Below, piece by piece: positions 7,869-15,474 of a DNA stretch of 64,000 nucleotides. Position 1 is the stretch's first letter. Each line of letters opens with the position of its first letter. This stretch comes from Massilia norwichensis (GTDB lineage: Bacteria > Pseudomonadota > Gammaproteobacteria > Burkholderiales > Burkholderiaceae_D). Made by a program: the position numbers and the translations under genes. The notes beneath the pieces were generated by a model. The model had not been told where the DNA came from, did no database searches, and saw only the letters and a program-made list of their open reading frames with translations. Where the stretch lies: contig NZ_JANUGX010000030.1 in NCBI RefSeq assembly GCF_024753245.1, forward strand, positions 22,035 through 86,034, given 5' to 3'.

Positions 7869-8831
7869 ATGATTTTCGCTCACCTCACCAAGCACTGGAT
7901 GGCCCGCCGCAGCCAGTATGGCCTGACTTCCTGGTTCCTGTGCATCGCACGCAGCCTGCGCGTGCTGGCCTACCTGCGCGACCACCGCGCCCTCTGCCAG
8001 CTCGGCGTCTACCGCAACCACGTGGCGCTGCCGCCCAACGACGACCTGTTCCACCACCTCAGCCACCGCGACTACCTGGTCAAGGGCCTGTCGGCGCGGC
8101 AGCGTGTGCAGGCGGTCCTGAGCCATTACCGCTTCGAAGAAACGACCTTCAACGAAGCCTACAAGCAGGCCGTCTACGGCACCCGCTGCCTGCCGCTGTG
8201 GCAGTGCGAGGCCGAAGGCAGCCGGTTCCTGATCCAGCTCGAGATGGCCTCGCGCAGCGATGCCGAGGGCGACCTCACGCTGGCCCTGGTCGCCGACGGC
8301 AAGTGCCTGCACCGCCTGTCCTTCAGCTGGCTCGAAGGCCAGATGGTCGGCGTCGATGCGCCGGTCGTCCCCTTCATTGCCCGTAACCAGGGCCGCTGGA
8401 TCGATTCCGGCGCCGCCTTCGAGGCGTTCGAGCGCGTGTTCCCGAACAATTCGCCGAGCTTCTTCTGCTTCGCCGCGATGCAGGGCGTGGCGCAGGCAGT
8501 CGGCATCGACCAGGTGGTCGCCATTCGCAGCGAAGACCACCCCACCTACGACCCCGATCCGGAAAAGCATTTCGCCAACGCCTACGACGGCTTCTGGAAA
8601 ATCCTGGGCGGCGAAGAAATGCCGGGCAAGCAGGGCTACCGCATCGCACTGCCCTTCTACGTCAAGCCGCTGTCCGAGATGCCATCCAAGCACCGCAAGC
8701 GCGCCGCCCAGCGCCGCGAGCACTGGCGCCGGATCGGCGAATCGGCCCGCACCACACTGCAGCGCCACCTGTTGCACGCCCGCGCCCACGTCGAGCATGC
8801 GGCGCCGGTGCTGGAGCCGGCGCAGGTTTAG
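7869..8831 (+). CDS. DUF535 (VirK/YbjX) family protein
   Basis: 320 residues with no signal peptide or clear membrane helices. The family pattern is present: HYRFEETTFNEAYKQAVY, then WQCEAEGSRFLIQLE, then LTLALVADGKCLHRLSFSWL and the C-terminal region with FANAYDGFWKILGGEE. Members include VirK and YbjX, linked to virulence and surface-structure stability in enterobacteria, with no known biochemical activity. It stands alone, with gaps of about 280 bases upstream and 70 downstream. Confidence 0.82.
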   Translation: MIFAHLTKHWMARRSQYGLTSWFLCIARSLRVLAYLRDHRALCQLGVYRNHVALPPNDDLFHHLSHRDYLVKGLSARQRVQAVLSHYRFEETTFNEAYKQAVYGTRCLPLWQCEAEGSRFLIQLEMASRSDAEGDLTLALVADGKCLHRLSFSWLEGQMVGVDAPVVPFIARNQGRWIDSGAAFEAFERVFPNNSPSFFCFAAMQGVAQAVGIDQVVAIRSEDHPTYDPDPEKHFANAYDGFWKILGGEEMPGKQGYRIALPFYVKPLSEMPSKHRKRAAQRREHWRRIGESARTTLQRHLLHARAHVEHAAPVLEPAQV

Positions 8832-8902
8832 CTGCCGCCAACGCGCTTTCCGCGCTTGCGCCATAATCCCCCTCCTGTGCAAACCCGAGGGGGATTTTCA
8901 TT

Positions 8903-10060
8903 TTGCTTAACTTCGATTTCTACAACCCGACCCGCATCCTGTTCGGCGAAGGCCAGATCGAGCGCCTGGCGCGCCTGGTCCCGGCCGGTGCCCGCGTGCT
9001 GGTGCTGTACGGCGGCGGCAGCATCCGCGCCAACGGCACCTACGACGCCGTGATGAGCGCACTCAAGGACCACACCGTCTTCGAATTCGGCGGCATCGAG
9101 CCCAACCCCAGCTACGAGACCCTGACCCAGGCCATCGCCCTGGTCAAGCGCGAGAACGTCGATTACCTGGTCGCCGTCGGCGGCGGCTCGGTCATCGACG
9201 GTACCAAGTTCGTCGCCGCGGGCGCCAAGCTGGACGAGGATCCCTGGACCATCCTCGAGCAGCACGCGAAGAACGTGCGCGCGGCCCTGCCCTTCGGCGC
9301 GGTGCTGACCCTGCCGGCCACCGGTTCCGAGATGAACTCCGGCAGCGTGATCACGAAGAAGGCGACCCAGGAAAAGTTCGCCTTCATGTCGCGCCTGGTG
9401 TTCCCGCAGTTCGCCATCCTCGACCCGACCCGCACCTACACCCTGCCGGCGCGCCAGGTCGGCAACGGCATCGTCGACGCTTTCGTCCACATCATGGAGC
9501 AGTACATGACGGTGTCGGGCAATACCAAGGTGCAGGACCGCTTCGCCGAGGGCCTGCTGCAGACCCTGGTCGAAGAAGGCCCGCGTGCGCTGGCCGAGCC
9601 CGAGAACTACGCCGTCCGCGCCAACCTGATGTGGACCGCGACCCTGGCCCTGAACGGCCTGATCGGCGCCGGCGTGAGCCAGGACTGGGCGACCCACATG
9701 ATCGGCCACGAGCTGACCGCGCTGTACGGCCTGGACCACGCGCAGACCCTGGCGGTCGTGCTGCCGGCGATGCTGCGCGAACGCCGCGAGGCCAAGCGCG
9801 CCAAGCTGCTGCAGTACGCGGCGCGCGTGTGGGACCTGCGCGAGGGTGACGAAGATGCGCGCATCGAGGCGGCGATCGCCCGCACCGAAGACTTCTTCCG
9901 CTCGGTCGGCGTGGCTACCCGTCTGTCGGACTACGGTCTCGGCCAGGATGTGGTGCCGGCGGTGGTGAATGCGCTGGAAGCCCATGGCATGACCAAGCTG
10001 GGCGAAACCGGCGAGGTCACGCTGGCGGTCAGCCGCAAGGTGCTGGAGCGCAGCCTCTGA
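8903..10060 (+). CDS. yqhD: iron-containing alcohol dehydrogenase, YqhD-like
   Basis: 385 residues. The start is a TTG at 8903: a GAGGGGGA ribosome site lies about 10 bases before it, and the resulting MLNFDFYNPTRILFGEGQIE aligns with the E. coli YqhD start. The nucleotide motif GGGSVIDGTKF is present, as are metal ligands Asp and His in NGIVDAFVHIMEQ and two His in GHELTALYGLDHAQ. YqhD-type enzymes reduce aldehydes with NADPH, including those from lipid peroxidation. It is convergent with the LOV kinase. Confidence 0.9.
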   Translation: MLNFDFYNPTRILFGEGQIERLARLVPAGARVLVLYGGGSIRANGTYDAVMSALKDHTVFEFGGIEPNPSYETLTQAIALVKRENVDYLVAVGGGSVIDGTKFVAAGAKLDEDPWTILEQHAKNVRAALPFGAVLTLPATGSEMNSGSVITKKATQEKFAFMSRLVFPQFAILDPTRTYTLPARQVGNGIVDAFVHIMEQYMTVSGNTKVQDRFAEGLLQTLVEEGPRALAEPENYAVRANLMWTATLALNGLIGAGVSQDWATHMIGHELTALYGLDHAQTLAVVLPAMLRERREAKRAKLLQYAARVWDLREGDEDARIEAAIARTEDFFRSVGVATRLSDYGLGQDVVPAVVNALEAHGMTKLGETGEVTLAVSRKVLERSL

Positions 10061-10065
10061 TTCCG

Positions 10066-11075
10066 TCAGGGCTCGGCGGGAAGTGACAGCGGCAGCACGG
10101 CCGCGATGCGGGTACCGCGGCCGGGCATGCTGTCGATGGCGAAGCTGCCTTTCATTAGCTGCACACGCTCTTCCACGCCGAACAGGCCGGCGCTTCGAAG
10201 CCGCAACCGTCGTCCCTTACGATCAGCTCGAGTTCGCGGCTGCCTGCGTCGCCCACGATTTCGACCACGACCTGGCGTGCGCCGGCGTGGCGTACGATGT
10301 TCGTCACGCACTCCTGGACGATGCGGTAGATGCTGATTTCCAGCATAGGCGCAAGGCGTGCCGGCAGCCCGGCATACTCGAACACCCAGGCCGGACCGTG
10401 CGCCAGCCGCCGCGCCAGCAGTTGGCGGATCGACGCTTCCAGCCCGAAGTAATCGAGGTCCGGCGGACGCAGCGAAACGGCAATGTCGCGCACCAGGCCC
10501 ACCATCGACCTCAGCTCCTGCTCGGCCTGCTGCCAGAGCGCGGCTTCGCCGCCGGCCTCGAACAGCGGCTGCGTCCGGTGCAGCAACAGGTTCAACGCCG
10601 ACAAGCGCTGCCCCAACTCATCGTGCAGTTCGCGCGACAAGGCTTTGCGCTCGCTTTCCTGGGCCTGGATCAAGTCCCGCGCCATCGCTTCGACCCTGGC
10701 AAGCAGGGTCCGCTCGAGGGTGACATCGTGCTGGAACCCGACGAGGTGGCTGACGGTCCCGTCCTCGCCTTCGAAAGGAAACACGTAAAGCTTGTTCCAG
10801 AACATGTCGCCGTTTTTGCGGTAATTCCGCAGCAGACACTCGCAGTCCCTTCGCGCCGCCACCGCAGCGGCAAGTGCGTGCCGGCCCGGCTGTTCCCGGT
10901 CTTCGCCCTGCAGGAAGCGGCAGTTGCGCCCCAACACGTCCGCACTGGCGTAACCGCTCATCTTTTTGAAGGCAGCGTTGACGAAAACGATGGGATTGTC
11001 GGCAGCATGCACGTCGGTAATGACGACCGATGAGTTACTTCGATTCAGGAAAGAGTAAAGGAAAGTCAGATCCAT
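10066..11075 (-). pseudogene. LOV-domain (blue-light) sensor histidine kinase, frameshifted
   Basis: The first reading frame (10155-11075, 306 residues) has a LOV domain with all flavin contacts: GRNCRFLQG (photoactive Cys52, also Asn51, Arg53, Gln56), Asn84 in LLRNYRKNG, Asn94 in FWN, Gln115 in GFQHDVT. A HisKA_3 region follows (SRELHDELGQRLSALN, His151), then HATPase_c with ECVTNIVRHA and VRDDGCGFE. Just after GFEAP the frame is lost near 10175-10190. The other frame continues GLFGVEERVQLMKGSFAIDS and ends PLSLPAEP at 10066. The GxGL lid is damaged, so ATP binding is probably lost unless this is a sequencing error. Confidence 0.8.
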
Positions 11076-11208
11076 GGGTGCTCACCGGGCGAGGCCTCGT
11101 CGCTGCATGGTAGAAGAATTCACCCGGCCCCGGCGCGCGTCGCGTGCTCGGCGTTTTTCTGTGGCAGGCTAGACTGGCGCTCAATATCGTCAAATTAAGC
11201 AAGTGCCC

Positions 11209-11781
11209 ATGAACATCGCCTGCATCGCCTGGGGTTCGCTGCTGTACAAGCCCCAACCCCTCAAGCTGGCCTCCGGCTGGCATCCGGACGGCCCCCATCT
11301 CCCCATCGAATTCGTGCGCCAGAGCGACGACGATCCCGAACTGGCGCTCGCCCTGTGCGAGGGCTTCAAGCCGGTGCCGACCTACTGGGCCTGGCTCGCC
11401 ACCCGCGACCTCGACACCGCGCGCGCCATGCTGGGCGAGCGCGAGCAGATCCGTCCCGGCTATCCCGAATGCGTCGGCAGCATCCCGCCGGTCGACGGCG
11501 CCGAGGCCGATCCGCGCATCGCGGCATGGATGCAGCGCAAGGGTATCGACGCCGTCGTCTGGACGGCCCTGCCCGCCAAATTCGCCGGCGCCAGCGGCCG
11601 CGCACCGACCTCGGAAGAAGCCGTCGCCTGGCTCGACAGCCTGCAGGGCGAAGACCGCGCCAAGGCCGAAGACTACGTGCGCCGCACGCCGGCCCATATC
11701 GACACCCGCTACCGCCGCCTGTTCGAAAAGCGGCTCGGCTGGCGTCCGCTGCGCGAATCCTACGTCACGCAACGCGTCTGA
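11209..11781 (+). CDS. conserved hypothetical protein, possibly gamma-glutamylcyclotransferase-like
   Basis: 190 residues from the ATG at 11209 (a GTG at 11203 is also in frame). It begins MNIACIAWGSLLYKP, followed by GPHLPIEFVRQSDDDPELAL and a conserved-looking VPTYWAWLATRDLDTAR. The short beta strand plus GSL at the N-terminus resembles the GGCT fold (YGSL motif), but the match is weak and the catalytic Glu cannot be placed with confidence. It is soluble and cytoplasmic, and sits just upstream of the TPP riboswitch without being part of that operon. Confidence 0.6.
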   Translation: MNIACIAWGSLLYKPQPLKLASGWHPDGPHLPIEFVRQSDDDPELALALCEGFKPVPTYWAWLATRDLDTARAMLGEREQIRPGYPECVGSIPPVDGAEADPRIAAWMQRKGIDAVVWTALPAKFAGASGRAPTSEEAVAWLDSLQGEDRAKAEDYVRRTPAHIDTRYRRLFEKRLGWRPLRESYVTQRV

Positions 11782-11844
11782 ATCGCACACCAGCACGGTG
11801 TTGACAAGCGCACCACGTCGCCGCGCATCCGTGCTACACTCGCG

Positions 11845-11928
11845 CCTTCGCTAGGGGTCCTGGCAGCAGATATTCGCTGTCGGGTGAGAAATACCCTTCG
11901 TACCTGATCTGGATAATGCCAGCGAAGG
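11845..11928 (+). promoter_or_regulatory. TPP riboswitch (THI element)
   Basis: P1 is a perfect 8-bp stem, CCTTCGCT (11845-11852) with AGCGAAGG (11921-11928). The internal conserved parts are GGGTGAGAAATACCC (11882-11896), which holds a TGAGA pyrimidine-binding loop, and ACCTGATCTGGATAATGCCA (11902-11921), the standard pyrophosphate-sensing half. A TACACT -10-like box at 11835-11840 would start transcription right at the aptamer. It lies 75 bases before the TonB receptor start, so thiamine pyrophosphate should switch that gene off. Confidence 0.95.
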
Positions 11929-12003
11929 AAAGCGCAGCGTGATGCCTGAGACGGCGTCCATTCCCGTTTGCCCTTCCCCAGCCGGCGCGAAGACGAGCAA
12001 ACA

Positions 12004-14181
12004 ATGAACCCAAAACTGAAGTATTCCATTCTGGCCTGCGCCATCGCGCAAGCCTTCTCTCTGAACGCGCACGCACAAACCGGCGCGCAGCCGATGAACG
12101 AAGTCGTCATCACCGGCGCCCGCGCACCCAACCTGGAGCGCGCCGCCGTCGGCGGCTTTGCCGACACGCCCATCGTCGACACCCCGGCCTCGATCACCGC
12201 CTTCGGCCGCACGCAGATGCAGGACCTGTCGATCCGCTCGACCACCGAAGCCGTGCGCTACGACGCCTCGGTCAGCGACGCCTACAACGCGGTCGGCTAT
12301 GCCGAGCAGTTCTCGATCCGCGGCTTCGCCCTCGACAATAACTACAGCTACCGCAAGGACGGCTTCGCGATCCCGGGCGACACCCAGATCCCGCTGGAGA
12401 ACAAGGAACGCATCGAGGTGCTCAAGGGCCTGGCCGGCCTCACCGCCGGCATCGCCACGCCGGGCGGCATCGTCAACTACGTGACCAAGCGCCCGACCAG
12501 CACGCCGCTGAGGTCAGCGACGGTGGAAGTGAGCGAGCGCGGCACGCTGTACGGCAGCATCGACCTGGGCGGCCGCTTCGAGGACCGCCGCTTCGGCTAC
12601 CGCATCAATGCCGCCGCCGCCGACCTGCACTCCTACGTGCGCGGCGCGAACGGCGAGCGCCAGTTCGTCTCCGGCGCCTTCGACTGGCAGATCACGCCGG
12701 ATGCCAGGCTGGAGCTCGACCTCGACTGGCAGCACAAGGCGCAGCTGACGGCGCCCGGCTACCAGCTGATCCGCAACGAGGTGCTGCCGAGCGGCGTCTC
12801 GAACAAGCTGCTGCTGAACGACCAGCCCTGGGCGCGTCCGGTCGACACCCGCGACGCCAACCTCGGCCTGCGCTTCGAATACAAACTGGCCGATGGCTGG
12901 AAAGCGACGGTCGCCGCCAACAAGCACTGGTTCAAGCGCGACGACTACACTGCCTTCCCCTACGGGTGCAGCAACGAGGGCGATGGCTACTATCCGGGCT
13001 TCTGCTCGAACGGGGACTACGACGTCTACGACTACCAGAGCGTCGGCGAGCGCAAGACCCCGTGGGGCCTGCAGGCCATGCTGCAGGGGCGCTTTGCGAC
13101 CGGCATCGTCAAGCATCAGCTCACCGTCGGTGCCTCGTATTCGGAGCGCCACGACAGCTTCGGCGATTACGTGTACGACCTGGTCGGCTACAGCAATATC
13201 TGGCACCCGCTGGACACCCCGCACGTCGGCCCCGAGCGCGTGACCGGCCCCGTGTTCGAGCGCCGCAGCGACCAGGAAAGCGCGCTGTTCGCCCAGGACA
13301 TCGTGACCCTCACGCCGCAGCTGACCCTGCACGGCGGCCTGCGCTACGTGCAGACCAAGCGCCGCGACTGGGAGGCGGATCTGGCCGTCCCGGCCTACGT
13401 CGCTAGCCGCGCCGACTTCCTGCTGCCGAACCTGGCGCTGGTGTATGGACTGAACCCCGACTGGAACGTCTACGGGGCGATCAGCCACGGCCTGCAGCAC
13501 GGCGGCATTGCGCCAATGGAGACCGCGAACGAGAACCAGGTGCTGGAGCCGGGCCGCGCGAAGCAGTTCGAGATCGGCACCAAGGGATCGATGGCCGGGC
13601 TGAACCTGTCGGCAGCACTGTTCCAGATTCGCCAGGGTCTGGAATACACGGACCCGAACCGCACGCTGCCAGTGATGGTCGATGGCGAAACCCTGCAGCG
13701 CCACCCCTACGTGCGCGGCGGCCGCGAGACCCACCGCGGCATCGAACTGGCGGCCGACGGCAAGCTGGGCGCCGGTCTGCAGGCGGGCGTGTCGCTGATG
13801 GCGCTGAACACCCGCCAGGACGGCACCGGCGATGCGAGCATCGACGGCAAGCGCGTCACCGACGTCCCCAACTTCAAGTCGACCACCTGGATCGAATACG
13901 CCGTGCCGCAACTGCCCGGCCTGAAGCTCGACGCCAACTGGCAGTACGCGGGCAAGAAGGGCTTCGACGTCGAGAACCGCGTGTTCGTGCCCGACTACCA
14001 CGTGTTCGGCCTGGGCGCCGCCTATGGCGTGAAGCTGGGCGCGGCGAAGCTGACGCTGCGGGCCCGCGTCGACAACCTGTTCGACAAGTTCTACTGGCGC
14101 GACGTCACGCCGGCGCTGGGCGGCTACCTGCTGCCGGGCGCGCCGCGCACCTTCCGCATCTCCGGCCAGTTCGACTTCTAA
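12004..14181 (+). CDS. TonB-dependent outer-membrane receptor under TPP riboswitch control
   Basis: 725 residues from the ATG at 12004. A signal peptide (MNPKLKYSILACAIAQAFSL, then NAHAQ) is followed by a plug beginning NEVVITGARAP with DTPASITAFGRTQMQDLSI and IEVLKGLAGLTAGIATPGGI, then a 22-strand-type barrel ending RTFRISGQFDF with terminal Phe. By sequence it belongs with the siderophore-receptor-like group, but the riboswitch directly in its leader points to thiamine or a thiamine precursor as ligand. It converges with the PnuC/kinase pair, whose stop is 3 bases away. Confidence 0.92.
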   Translation: MNPKLKYSILACAIAQAFSLNAHAQTGAQPMNEVVITGARAPNLERAAVGGFADTPIVDTPASITAFGRTQMQDLSIRSTTEAVRYDASVSDAYNAVGYAEQFSIRGFALDNNYSYRKDGFAIPGDTQIPLENKERIEVLKGLAGLTAGIATPGGIVNYVTKRPTSTPLRSATVEVSERGTLYGSIDLGGRFEDRRFGYRINAAAADLHSYVRGANGERQFVSGAFDWQITPDARLELDLDWQHKAQLTAPGYQLIRNEVLPSGVSNKLLLNDQPWARPVDTRDANLGLRFEYKLADGWKATVAANKHWFKRDDYTAFPYGCSNEGDGYYPGFCSNGDYDVYDYQSVGERKTPWGLQAMLQGRFATGIVKHQLTVGASYSERHDSFGDYVYDLVGYSNIWHPLDTPHVGPERVTGPVFERRSDQESALFAQDIVTLTPQLTLHGGLRYVQTKRRDWEADLAVPAYVASRADFLLPNLALVYGLNPDWNVYGAISHGLQHGGIAPMETANENQVLEPGRAKQFEIGTKGSMAGLNLSAALFQIRQGLEYTDPNRTLPVMVDGETLQRHPYVRGGRETHRGIELAADGKLGAGLQAGVSLMALNTRQDGTGDASIDGKRVTDVPNFKSTTWIEYAVPQLPGLKLDANWQYAGKKGFDVENRVFVPDYHVFGLGAAYGVKLGAAKLTLRARVDNLFDKFYWRDVTPALGGYLLPGAPRTFRISGQFDF

Positions 14182-14184
14182 AGT

Positions 14185-14700
14185 CTAGCCGAGCAAGGCT
14201 TCGACCTGCCGCATCCGCCGCGGCAGGTCGCCTTCCACCAGCGTGAACGGGATGCCCCGTTCGCGCAGCACCGCCAGCAGGCATTCGTGCACCTGCTGTC
14301 TGACCGCTTCCGATTCGCGCTGCAGGCCATCCGGCACCCAGGGCAGATCCAGTCCGGCGACCAGGGTCAGGGCGTAATCGTGTTCGGCTTCCAGCGCCAG
14401 CAGTTCGGGCGGCACCCTGCCCCAGTAGATGCGGCTGTAGACCGCCGTCATCAGCGGCGTGGTATCGCAGAACAGGAAGCGCCGCGCGTCGCTGGACGCC
14501 GCCATCGCGTCCTCGCGCGCGCGCTGGGTGCGCGCGATGCCGAACTGGTCTTCTTCATGCGGCACGCGCTGCCGGGTCTCGACGAACTCGCGCAGGTACT
14601 CGGGCACCCACAGCGTGTCGTAACGCGCAGCGAGGGCCGGCGCCAGGGTGGACTTACCGGTCGACTCGGCGCCGAGGATCGCGATCCGTTGCAAAGTCAT
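14185..14700 (-). CDS. NadR-like nucleoside/thiamine kinase (AAA P-loop)
   Basis: 171 residues. The N-terminal P-loop is GAESTGKSTLAPALAARY, followed by VPEYLREFVETR and the Walker-B-like FLFCDTTPLMTAVYS, matching the ribosylnicotinamide-kinase domain of NadR. The NMN adenylyltransferase and DNA-binding domains of full NadR are absent. Its ATG overlaps the stop of the upstream pnuC-like gene (14697-14700). Beside a TPP-regulated receptor it is more likely a thiamine kinase that traps imported thiamine than a nicotinamide riboside kinase; this is inference. Confidence 0.82.
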   Translation of the reverse strand: MTLQRIAILGAESTGKSTLAPALAARYDTLWVPEYLREFVETRQRVPHEEDQFGIARTQRAREDAMAASSDARRFLFCDTTPLMTAVYSRIYWGRVPPELLALEAEHDYALTLVAGLDLPWVPDGLQRESEAVRQQVHECLLAVLRERGIPFTLVEGDLPRRMRQVEALLG

Positions 14701-15299
14701 CGCACGCCCTCGCGCGCGGCACGCGCCCAGGTCCGCAGGCCCATGGCGGCCATGAACACGAAGGCCGCGTACAGGATCGCGGTCAGGTGCAGGCCCTTGT
14801 AGACGTACAGGCCGACGTAGAGCACGTCCACCGCGATCCACACATGCCAGTTCTCGACCTTCTTGCGCGCCGCGAGCAGCGTGCCGAGCAGGCTGCCGGC
14901 GGTCAGGAAGGCGTCCATGTGCGGCACGTCGGTGTCGGTGTACGCGTGCAGGAACCAGGACAGCAGGACGAAGCCCAGCAGCCAGCCGGCCAGCGACGCG
15001 ATCCAGCCCTGGCGGTTCAGCCAGCTCACCACCAATGGTTTGTCGTCCTGGCCGGTGCCGCGCAGCCACTCGTACCAGCCCCAGATCGAGGCGACGATGA
15101 ACACCGCCTGCAGGCCGGCGTCGCCGTACAGACGGGCCTCGAAGAACACGATGCCGTAGGTGCTCGATGAAACGATCGCGAACAGCCAGGCCCAGTGGAT
15201 GCGGCGGATATTCAGGAGCACCGTCACGATCGACAGGACAAAGGAGATGAGTTCCAGCGGCGTGGTCGGAAAGCCGAGGAAGGAAAACGGGTCGTTCAT
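14697..15299 (-). CDS. pnuC: PnuC-family vitamin transporter, likely thiamine (PnuT)
   Basis: 200 residues with about seven membrane helices. Family motifs are IWGWYEWLRG in the middle and ENWHVWIAVDVLYVGLYVYKG near the end, plus the central DAFLTAGSLLGTLLAARKK. PnuC proteins are facilitators whose substrate is trapped by phosphorylation, and the kinase partner is encoded immediately downstream with a 4-base overlap. No second riboswitch was seen before this gene. Thiamine specificity is inferred only from the neighbouring riboswitch-controlled receptor. Confidence 0.88.
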   Translation of the reverse strand: MNDPFSFLGFPTTPLELISFVLSIVTVLLNIRRIHWAWLFAIVSSSTYGIVFFEARLYGDAGLQAVFIVASIWGWYEWLRGTGQDDKPLVVSWLNRQGWIASLAGWLLGFVLLSWFLHAYTDTDVPHMDAFLTAGSLLGTLLAARKKVENWHVWIAVDVLYVGLYVYKGLHLTAILYAAFVFMAAMGLRTWARAAREGVR

Positions 15300-15474
15300 G
15301 CGCGGCAGGCAGGGAGGTGGCAGGTCAGCAGGCGATTATGGGAGGTGGCGCGCGAATCCGCAAGCCAGCCTCCGGTTTGTTTGGCTACCACGTCGTGACA
15401 AAGTGAGGATATCGGCAGCAGCCATGGATATATACTCATCCGCATTCTCTCCACACAGCATTGATCGGAACGTC

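Noticed and set aside
11801..11840. TTGACA at 11801 paired with TACACT at 11835
   Set aside because: A 28-base spacer is far outside the working range; the riboswitch promoter -35 is left undefined.
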